A stretch of DNA of 64,000 bases, from contig OZ035962.1 of assembly GCA_964034945.1 (NCBI GenBank), positions 15,991,388-16,055,387 on the forward strand. Direction: 5' to 3'. A model generated the notes under the pieces. The model had not been told where the DNA came from and searched no databases. It saw only the letters and a list, made by a program, of their open reading frames with translations. The translations under genes were made by a program, and so were the position numbers. Source of the DNA: Chrysopilus asiliformis. Its lineage: Eukaryota; Arthropoda; Insecta; Diptera; Rhagionidae. This document shows positions 11,737-22,000 of this stretch, piece after piece (the first letter of the stretch is position 1; each line of letters begins with the position of its first letter).

Positions 11737-12338
11737 TAAGAGTTCGCCTTGATCTTCTGTAATACGCCTAAGTTTAGTCCGTTCGATTAACAAGCAAAGG
11801 TACTCAGGTCAGATTTGAATGAGTTTTGGATTGTTTTGAATGGGTTTTGGATTGTTGTAAGGGTTAAAAAAAGTAAGAGACGTATTTTTTATAGCGGTTA
11901 ACTTCCACATTTAGTGGATAATTTGGACCGTTGAATTTCTAGGAAAAAATTATAGACAGAGACGACGTATCAATCTGAAATTGTACAGGGATGTGAAAAT
12001 TGACGAGAGATCTCGATCCTAAATAAAAAAAAAATTTCCACCACCACCAAAATTTTTCCAAAATCTACCCTATAGCGCCAAAATTCGTTAATTTACCCTA
12101 TAGCGCCAAAATTCGTATGCTGATTTTTTTTCTTTTGAAATTTCGTGTCTAGCTGTAATTTTTAATTCTAAAATCAAGGTTTTTTTTTATTTTTCCGATT
12201 ACCGCGTTTTTGAAGGCGGAAATCCTCTCGTTTATGCTGTAAATCAGGCATCATCAGCTAGTGGCTCGGCTGGCTCATCACACAGATTGGCTTTAATAGC
12301 GTAGCCACTATAATCGGCCTTTTATTGTGTGCTGTGAT
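11737..12338. other. Non-coding DNA with a local duplication
   Basis: No gene recognised. CCTATAGCGCCAAAATTCGT occurs twice in tandem (about 12,069 and 12,100). Confidence 0.4.
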
Positions 12339-12826
12339 CAGGGTTGCCAGTTTGGGCGATTTATCGCGAATTGGGCTATCTTTTTCGTGGTTTTGCGACA
12401 ATCTTTTTGAAAAAATCGCAAATCGCAAATTGGGCGATTTCAAAAAATCGTTTGGGCGACATTGGGCTATCTTTGAAAAATATCTTTCCTTTCGAAATTG
12501 TACGTCATTTGCCGAATTTTTCCCACTATTTACCAAGTTCGGAATGCACACTCGATGTCTAAATGGACGCACTCATCCTTCCATTTAGCATATGCTTGTC
12601 TGGCTAAAATTACTCTTTTGCTTGTGGCAATACGGTGAATTTACTTTTAGCGATCGGTCACTAAGCAAAACAGCGAAATGGATGCACCCACTGTCATTTT
12701 CAAAATAAGTATTGAATATTCTGCTTTCTAATAACACCAATAAGAATGTTATCGCTTTCCTTGAGTGAAGAAATAACCATAACACGCTTTTAAATTTGTG
12801 CCCATAACAAAATATAAAAACGTAAT

Positions 12827-12970
12827 GGGCGTTACCAAGAAACATTTATAAAGTCGAGTCTACGTAGCCTTTTTAGTTTCGACTCTAACAAACTATAAAT
12901 TATTTTAGTCTATGTGTCTAGTTTCAAGACAACGTAGACTCGACTTTACAAATGTTCATTGGTAAGGCCC
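12827..12970. mobile_element. Harbinger-like MITE, second member of the 43,101 family
   Basis: The ends read GGGCGTTACCAAGAAACATT and AATGTTCATTGGTAAGGCCC, each followed inward by AAAGTCGAGT or its complement. The family match is the element at 43,101-43,366. Here the flanks suggest an AAT duplication instead of TAA. Confidence 0.6.
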
Positions 12971-13142
12971 AATATTTGCACAACAAACCATTTCATAAGT
13001 AAAATCCTTATACCATTATATCTGTAAATAAGCTCTGCAATATAAAATTAATATATTACACACATTTTTTTTGTTTAATTTATTTTATGAGTACACTATC
13101 TGTGCGTTACGGCGTTACGACAGAACCAAGAACCTTAATTAA

Positions 13143-13336
13143 GAGTAAAGGGAGAACTCCACTTCGGCAGAAGTAGAAGCAGCGGCAGATGCAGAACTTT
13201 AAAACATCGCGTCTAATGTGTTGCGCTCAAATAAAGCAGCAGTAGAAGAAGCAGCGGCAGAATCAGAATTTCATTTTAGCACTAATCTCTAAAATTTCTG
13301 CTGCTGCTGCTGCTTCTGCCGAATTGGAGTTCTCTC
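13143..13336. mobile_element. TTAA-flanked foldback with CAG/CTG-rich arms
   Basis: Inverted ends GAG...AGAACTCCACTTCGGCAG and CTGCCGAATTGGAGTTCTCTC enclose AGAAGCAGCGGCAG-type repeats. TTAA lies at both borders (13,139-13,142 and 13,337-13,340). The left arm has a 7-bp insertion relative to the right. Confidence 0.5.
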
Positions 13337-13482
13337 TTAATACTGATATAAATGTATGTATTGACATATTTTTGGCAATTTTGGGGTCGTTGATTCAAAT
13401 CAAGTCCTCGATTTTCTCGCCTTTAAGTTTTAATTTGCTATTTTACTTGATATTTAAAAAATGCACTACACATCGGTTAAAG

Positions 13483-13954
13483 CCATGGTTCCCAAACTGG
13501 GGGGCGTGGGGCCACGGCCAGGGGGGCGTGAAGCAATTTCAGCCGCGCCCCCTTGGGGGGGTAGATCTACGGTCGGTAGTCGTGAAGAAATTTGAAATGA
13601 ACATTTCAAGATATTGTTCTCGTCTTGTCTAATAAAAACAAAGCAGCGTTGCAGACTTAATCTGGAAAGCGATCTCCGGTGTGCTCTGTCAAACATTAGA
13701 CCTAATATTCAGATTTTAGTGAAAGAAAAACAGTGTCACTCATCCCATTAATTTTCTATTTTTCCAGTTTTTTTTTGTAGAAACTAGAGAAATAAATAAT
13801 TGAAATGGACAGTAAAAGTGTGTGTGGATTTTTAACTCAAAATATTAGAATAGAACCACGGAGGTTTGACAGGTTTTCAAAAAGGGGGGGGGGCGTCAGC
13901 TGTTTGATAAGTGTTCAAGAGGGGGCGTCAACTGAAAAAGTTTGGGAACCACGG
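13483..13954. mobile_element. Second hAT-like MITE nested inside the first
   Basis: The terminal inverted repeats are CCATGGTTCCCAAACT and AGTTTGGGAACCACGG, of the widespread hAT TGGTTCCCAAACT type. The 8-bp flanks GGTTAAAG and AGTTAAAG match at seven positions. G-rich subterminal tracts follow both ends. It is 472 bp with no transposase. Confidence 0.75.
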
Positions 13955-14108
13955 AGTTAAAGGTTTTGCTGTTATTTTATGTTTTCAGGGTAATGTAATT
14001 ATTATCGCGAATTGGGCGACTTGGGTTGAGCGGAAGCGATTTTGGGCGACAATTCTTTAAAATTTGGGCGACTTAACTGCCTGGAGACCTGGCAACCCTG
14101 GCTGTGAT

Positions 14109-16025
14109 GCTTGTGTGTTGCGGCTTCGGACCGCAGGAATAAAACGAATCGTGCTTTGAGTTGGAATCGGTGCATTATTAGCATGACGCATTTAATTTTA
14201 AATCAGTTCGTGTCAAGCCATTGCGGTGGGAGGTTGTGTTTCATTGAACTGTATATGTAGTGGTTATGAATTTTGATTGTAAAGGTAGCGACAGTTACTT
14301 TGATGACCCCTGCTGTAAACTCTGTTTGCAATATGAAATTGCTCAATCGACAACAAAGATTTTTTTTATCTTTCTCCGATTTCATTTAAAATTAGTATAA
14401 ATGTTGGTTTTTTTCAGTAAAAATAGGTAAAACAATGTCTTTTGCTTTTTTGCTTTGCTTTTTTCATGCTAGGGCATACGCATAAAACTTCCATTTGATT
14501 TACATTGGCATTAAATGCTAAGATATTTGAAAGCTCAAACATACAGTTTTTGAAATTACTTTTAAAGCAAAAATTACAACATTAGCTTTTTTTGTGTAAA
14601 ATATATTTTTGCCAAAAATAAATTCAAAATCACTTAAATTATGTAAAAAAACGTTTTTTTTGCCACTCCATGTAAAAAACGAGTAATTCAATAAGATTTC
14701 AGCAATTTTCTCCAACAATAAACAGTCACAGTTGACTGTAACCCAAAACTTATTGCTAAATAGTGAATATTCTTTGGTTTTAGGAATGCTGACCGTTTCA
14801 GTCTTTTATTGCTATGCTTAGCAAAACAAGATAAATGTCCCATGGCAAATTCTATTTAAATTCTGTATAGATTTCGAGTCCATTGAGTAATTCTTCTTAT
14901 GTTAATTTTCGGTCATTTTTTGTTTTTGGTACGGTCTAAAAAATATATTTCGGTATTGTTTCAGGAGTTTTGATTTTCCAGAGACCGTTATTGGGTGACA
15001 TTGAAGAAATGCTAGCCTTCTTTCGTATTTCTGTGTATTTCTTTATTTATTAAAAAAGAAAAGAAAAGAAAAAAAAAACAAAGAATTATTTTCATTCGGT
15101 GTGTCGAAATGAGCCGTAACTGATTTTAAGAGATCCCATCAAAGATTGTTCACCGAAAAGTGCAAAGTGTGATGGTAGACGGACAGACAGACATTTAAGC
15201 ACATCTGAAGTGAATTGGAGTTTTTCCTCCGTGGCAAAAGAAGAAAATCCGAGTCTAGTTTAGTTGTTCCGGTTAACTTCCTTTGACAACATTCGGAATT
15301 ATTTCTCATAATTATGTATACCAGCTGTAAGTTTGGTTGGATTTCGACAGAACCCAAAAATTTCTGTTGGATTTCTTTAAGTATATATTTTTACGTTTTC
15401 TATTTGGCTTTCTGGAAATTGGAGCGATTCGCGTTCACGACTGCGCAGTTGGTGATGTTGGGCTATTTGTTTTCTTATTGTTGTATTTCACACCTGCATT
15501 ACAAAGAGGCTTTCTTCAGGTGTTGAGATCATTAACAGTCTCGTTAGCGTTATTAGCGGACCATCAATCGGTCAACTGGTATCTAGTTGTATAAAATTGA
15601 AGTCTTTTATTAAAAAGTTTTTATTATAAAAGTTTTGTATATTAAAATTTGTTTTACTGTTTTATGATTTAATTTTTTTTTCAATGTTTTTTGTTTAAAT
15701 TTTTACAATCATTTTCATTTATTTATTTTTTTCTTTTCATTTTATTTTTAGTGATCCTGTTTTTGTTCTTAATCTGTTTCTATTTTGTGTTTACTTCATG
15801 TGCTTTTGGACAACAAAACATTTTGATATCAACTCATAGCCAGAAAATACACAAAATTTGTACACAGCTTAAAATTGTCGTTGTTAGCATTTAGACATAC
15901 TTTAGTTTTAAAAAGAAACACACATTGGTGACAATTGCTTTTATGGACTTTCATTCTTTTTGCTGAGGCGTAGACTTAGCAATTTTTGCCTTTAATTTTG
16001 GCTAGACTACAAAAGAATTTAAAAA
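14109..16025. other. Region upstream of the coronin gene
   Basis: AT-rich DNA in which I recognise no exon or repeat family. The coronin promoter and any untranslated first exon probably lie here or farther upstream, but no core promoter element can be singled out by eye. Confidence 0.35.
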
Positions 16026-16040
16026 ATGACAAATTCACAG
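16026..16040 (+). CDS. CORO2: CORO2 exon 1 (MTNSQ)
   Basis: Five codons ending at CAG|GTAAGA. The start is supported by the in-frame stop just upstream and by phase 0 joining to exon 2. An alternative upstream first exon cannot be excluded. Confidence 0.7.
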
Positions 16041-19000
16041 GTAAGATTCATAGTTTTACCTAAAAATTAAAATAAATTATTTCAGAAACTAAATTTTTTT
16101 AACCCGAAATATTCCTGTAAAATTAAAGAAATTTTTACTAATTTTTTTTTTAAATTTATTTTAGCTGTGGTTCCGTGGCGTTCGGCCTTCGAAATTTCGT
16201 CATGTCTACGGTATACCATCGCGCAAGGAGGCGTGCTACACCGATATAAGTGTCGTTCGAAATGGAAATGATGGGAATTTTTGTGCTGTTAATCCGAAAT
16301 TCTTAGCGATTGTAGCTGATACAACATTTGCTGTTATTCCTGTTGGACAAGTAAGTTTGATTTTCTTCAAATAATTCATTTTAAAGTTAATGATTTGTAA
16401 TTTAAAGACAGGTCGAATAGATTTCCAGTGCTGTAAAGTCATCGGCCACAATGGTCAAATTTTTGATTTGAAATGGAATCCGTTCAATGATAATGTGATT
16501 GCATCTGCTTCAGATGATTGCACGGTAAGTTATCGTAAACAGGGGAAGTGTGATACGTGTAGCAGAGGGGGTAAGAGAAAATATTCAATCATCTTCCTTC
16601 CGTCCTTTTTGACACCTTGTTTTGCCGATTTTAACCAGATTCATCTTGGATATGAAATTTTTTTTATTTAAATTAAAGTTTTTAAATATGTGTGCTATTC
16701 CTCCCCCCCCCCCCCACACACATTTTTTTTTTAAATATTAAAGAATCGTCGGACACAAAAATGAACTACACTAGAATATTTGGGATGACAAAGATTTTGA
16801 TTTCTGTCCGTTCGTCTGTCTATCTATCTGTTCGTGAACACCATAACTGTCGAAAGGATCAAGCTAGAGACTTGAAATTTTGTATGGTTGCGTTTCTTGT
16901 AAATGGCAAGGCTAAGTTCTTGAACGGGCGAAATCGGACCATTCCTTCTCATGTTCGCCATACAAACGAAACAGTTTTTCACAATTTTCTCGAAAAGGGT
17001 GAGTCGTATAGAAAAATTTATAGAGGTAGAATCTGTTTAGAATATCGTCGGCTAAAAGTGAAATTGTGCTAAGTCCATTATACCAAATTTGACAGAAGAG
17101 CAATAAAAAACCTTGTTAAATCATTTTAATTTTCATTTAAAGAAAACAGAGTCTCATTTAAAGAAAACTGAGCCCAATTTTTCTCATTTAAAGAAAACTC
17201 AGTGTAATTGAAAGAGAATTAAAAAGATTTAACAAGGTTTTCATTGCTCTTTTGGAAAATTATACCAAATGGACTTGGCACAATTTCACTTTTAGCCGAC
17301 GATATGATTTTACATAACTATTCCATACACCAAAATCCAGTTGGACCACTCCTTTCCCCCCTCTCCTAAACAAATCAGATTGAGTAATTTACGATTGGCC
17401 TCTGGCAATTGTACCTTTTTTATGTTTATACATAGGTTTTGTTAAACATGAGTATAAAATGACTGTTTAAATTAAGATATAGAGGGTGATTACTATATAT
17501 ATGAGTACAGTGAAAGCTCCCACAAGCGGACACTCGCTGTCTGGTTATGAGTTCGTTTACTAGAACTCTTGTAGTATTGGAACTACGAATTTGGTCACAG
17601 GAAATGTGTCCGTTTTAAGGAGTTGTCTGCATATGGAAGGTGTGCACAAACCGAGCTTTCACTAGCCTGACATTGCAATGCGCAAACAGCACTTGTCAGA
17701 ATTTTTTTTTTATATATTGGGCAAAAATGCTCGGAAAAGCTATGAATAAAAGTATAGCAGGCGATGAAAAAATTCATAATTTATGTCCAATCAAGACCTA
17801 AAAAAACACTTTAAAAAACAAGTTTTATAACCTTATACACTTTCAAAATGCACTAAAAAGTAAAAAACAAGTTCAAAGTTTCACAAAAAATGTTTTTATA
17901 AATTGCGTGTTGTTGTGAAAGTATAAAGTGTGCTGCGTTGCACAGTATGAAACCGCTATTACAGATTCAAGAGCAAATGCAACGTCACACACTTTATACT
18001 TTCACAACAACACGCAATTTATAAAAACATTTTTTGTGAAACTTTGAACTTGTTTTTTACTTTTTAGTGCATTTTGAAAGTGTATAAGGTTATAAAACTT
18101 GTTTTTTAAAGTGTTTTTTTTTTATTTTATACTTTTTAGTCTTGAATTAGCCTACCAAAAACCTCCAGAAAAGATCTTTCGCGGGAAATTTGAGCAAAAG
18201 GAAACTCACGTTCTCTTTGCAGGACATTCCGTTATCCTTACAGAATTTTAAATGTCAGAATCGGATTCAGCGACCCCAAAAACCCCCTAATGCCATTTTT
18301 CCCGGAAAAAATGGGAAAAGGATATGTGCGTTATCATTACAGGGCCTTCCGTTTCGAATTTTGAAAATCTAACACCGAATTCGTGATCAGCGACCCCGAA
18401 AACCCCCTGGTGCCAGTTTTTCCCGGGAAAAATGGGAAAAAGGATATTTGCGTTATCCTTACAGGACCTTCCGTTTTGAATTTTGAAAATCTAAAACCGA
18501 ATTCGTGATCAGCGACCCCGAAAACCCCCTGGTGCTAGTTTTTCCCGGGAAAAATGGGAAAAAGGATATTTGCGTTATCCTTACAGGACCTTCCGTTTTG
18601 AATTTTGAAAATCTAACACCGAATTCGTGATCAGCGACCCCGAAAACCCCCTGGTGCCAGTTTTTCCCGGGAAAAATGGGAAAAATGATATTTGCGTTAT
18701 CCTTACAGGACCTTCCGTTTTGAATTTTGAAAATCTAACACCGAATTCGTGATCAGCGACCCCGAAAACCCCCTGGTGCCAGTTTTTCCCGGGAAAAATG
18801 GGAAAAAGGATATTTGCGTTATCCTTACAGGACCTTCCGTTTTGAATTTTGAAAATCTAACACCGAATTCGTGATCAGCGACCCCGAAAACCCCCTAATA
18901 CAATTTTTTCCCGAAAAAAATGGGAAAAAGGATATTTGCGTTATCCTTACAGGACCTTCCATTATCCTTACAAGGATGGAGTAGTAAAAATATTGAACTG

Positions 19001-22000
19001 TCACCGGAACTACGCAAGGTGACAAAATTTCATCTTCCTAGGTTGCATAGTTTCGGAGATATAAGGTTCCAAAGATTCCAGAGAAAGACACATAGTTAGG
19101 TCGCGACACTTCAACTTAATAGAAAGTGTATAATAAGAGTGCATATCGATTAGAAATAATTCGTGCTTTTGCAGATTTCCCGGCTAAAAAAGTTTCTTTT
19201 TCCTTCAAAAAAGATTTTGAAACGATAACAACCTCGAGCGAATAGGTAAAAATGCGAATTTTTTCGAACCGTTTATTCAGACAATGGATGCATTCATCCT
19301 GAACTAGCGCTGAGGAAATTTCCAGTGCTAAAAATTATAAAATTAAAAATTGTACGCAATTGCAGCTAAACATAATTGTGGTTTTTGTATAAAACTAGAT
19401 AGATAATGACTCTATTAAACTTTATGACTTATAAAAGTCATTTTTATCAGACAACATCTTTTCAGCATCTCATTTATTGCGGCCTAATAAGTTCCGTTGG
19501 TGCAAACGGCTCTTAAAGTTGCATCAATCATTGCTAAAATTTCATTTTTTTGTTACATTTTCAGATTAAAATTTGGGAGATACCCGAAGAGGGATTAATG
19601 TCAAATTTAAGTGAATGCGCAGTCGAACTTTTGGCTCACAAACGAAAAGTTCTTCAACTCGAATGGCATCCAACCGCCCAAAATATTCTATTAAGTGTAG
19701 GATTTGATCATTTGGTAAGAACACCATTTAATAATGCAAAATCAAATGTAAAAAAAAAACCATAAAATTTGTATGTGTTTTAGATAATAATTTGGGATAT
19801 AAGTAGACCAGACAAAATTCTAAAAACGATCAGTTGCCACAACGACACAATTTATTCATTGGCAATAAATCGTGATGGTTCCTTAATTGCAACGACATGC
19901 AAAGATAAGAAATTGAGAGTTATTGAGCCTCGAAGTGGAATTATTATTTCAGTGAGTTGAAATTTCACGCAGATCTTTGATAGATTTTGTTAAATTTTTT
20001 TTTTGTTATTTTACAGGAGGGAGTTTGTCATTCCAGTACAAAATGTACAAAAGCTACATTCCTAGATAATGACAGACTGTTAACGACTGGCTTTTCGCGA
20101 CATTCCGATCGGCAGTACGCGATTTGGGATCAACATGATTTGAAGAGGCCCCTCGTTCAAGAAGTTATGGACAGTTCCAGTGGTGTTGTTACTCCGTATT
20201 TCGATTATGATACAAAAATGGTAAAAAAATATGGCTTTGAGATAAAACCAGTAATGATTTTTTTAAAATTTTTAGCTGTATTTAGCGGGTAAAGGAGACG
20301 GAAATATTAGATACTACGAAATAGTCGATGAACCACCATACATTTATTATTTGAATCAATTTCTATCCGGCCAGCCTCAAAAAGCGCTGGGCTTCATGCC
20401 GAAACGTGGCCTCAATGTAACACAATGCGAAGTGTTCCGTTTTTATAAGTTGCATGCGACTGGGAATATCTGCGAACCGATTTCAATGATTGTACCTCGA
20501 AAATCGACACTCTTCCAGAGTGATTTATATCCAGATACACTTTCGATTACGCCAGCGATTTCGGCTAAAGAATGGTTCACCGGACGTAATGTTCAACCGA
20601 TCTTGATGTCAATGGAAACAGGTAAATCAATCACTCATTTCAATTCATTTGTGTTGGATTTTTTGTTTTTTTTTTCATTTCATCATTTTTTCCACATTAA
20701 TTTAATTTAGGTCGAAGTATCATGAATGTATCGAAAAAATCATTTGTAGATAATAAACTCATCAATGGTGGATCGGAATATAAGAAATCGAGCGGAGATC
20801 GAGGTGGCGAAAAAGATGACAACAAGAAATGCGACAATAACTCAAGGAAATTCGCATTTTTAGCACAGCAAACAGTTCCCGATTATCGACCGCAAGTAAG
20901 TTTTGTAAATATTTATTTTAACTGTGATTTCACATTTTTTTGAATTGCTAAATTTTGGCATTCAATTTGTCCTTTTTATTGGCGCTTACTCTAGTTGTTT
21001 TTTAACTTACGAAATTGATATTTTTCAAAATTGTTTTAATTATTCTAATTTATTTTTTCTAAATCTAATTTCTAACCACCAAATATCTTTTTTGATTATT
21101 TTTTAAAAATATGTTTTGATAATTTTCCTACATTGTTCCTCCTTTGCGAGTTGAAATTTAGTTCGCTTTGTTTTGTTTTTTTATTCAATCACGTTTTTAA
21201 CTGTTTTCAGCAAATTAATGAGAAAAATCAAAAAACTTCAACGAATCAAAGCACAAAATTTCACCAGTTACAGGCAATATTTGGCCATCAGGGTGCGAAT
21301 GCCAAGGAAATCACTAATCTGCAAAATAATTTGATTAGTTCTGGAGGAAATTCTAGGAACAGTTCATTAGAGAATATCAATTTAATTCATTCGGAAAATG
21401 AGGTAAAGTTTTTTGATTTAAATTTTGTCAAACTTTTCTAATAGATGGTTTTGGAGGAGTTCGACAAAGTTTTGTGAAAACGAAGAGTGTATGCGTTCGG
21501 TTGTCACTATCTATAGAGCTTGTTCTAAATTATCTTTCTTCCATCTGACCTGCTTTGCCGCTGTATCTTAAACTAGTAAATGAATCAACCATTTTTATAG
21601 CCCTTTTGGGGTAAAATTCAGTTTTGGAATGGCAGGGGCGTGAGTTTAAGGAGATAAGTTAAAGTTGTCTGCGGCTCAAAAAAGAAACTTCTGTTCAAAA
21701 ATGAAAGTTCTATCTCCATTCGATCAAAATTTATTGTTAAAAAACCAGTTTGACAGGAGACGAAAAAGGGTCACCTATCCTATTATTTAACTTTTTCCGA
21801 TCAAATGCTAAAACAGATAAATTGTAGTTTTGATGGTCCTTTCAAAATATACACTATAAGCCGTTTTTGGGCCGATAAATCAAATACGTGTCGCTATATA
21901 TAACTAGTAATCTACACCTGCCATGAATGCCGTCACTGTCGCTGTTACGTCTGATGTTATGTCTAGTGAAGATTGAAAAGTCAGCTGTTGCGACAGAAAA

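Larger units (their letters stand above)
12339..14100. mobile_element. Non-autonomous hAT-like element hosting nested insertions
   Basis: The terminal inverted repeats are CAGGGTTGCCAG and CTGGCAACCCTG. They are flanked by a perfect 8-bp target duplication, GCTGTGAT (12,331-12,338 and 14,101-14,108), the duplication length of hAT transposons. Subterminal TTGGGCGA motifs repeat at both ends in one orientation, as expected of transposase-binding repeats. No transposase frame is present. Much of the 1,762 bp is made of later insertions at 12,827, 13,143 and 13,483. Confidence 0.8.
16525..19564 (+). other. CORO2 intron 3, about 3 kb, repeat-filled
   Basis: Splits SDDCT from IKIWEIP within a WD40 repeat. 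It holds, in order, a C-rich run, a Helitron-like copy with a MITE inside it, a pogo-type remnant, a long perfect inverted repeat and a 122-bp tandem array. These make up most of its length. Confidence 0.9.

Noticed and set aside
12258..12588. Opposed frames of about 100 codons in the hAT left end
   Set aside because: They arise from the TTGGGCGA subterminal repeats. No transposase motif (such as RW or the C-terminal dimerisation block) is present.
18180..18985. Regularly spaced direct repeats that might suggest a CRISPR array
   Set aside because: The whole 122-bp unit is repeated without unique spacers, and the genome is eukaryotic.
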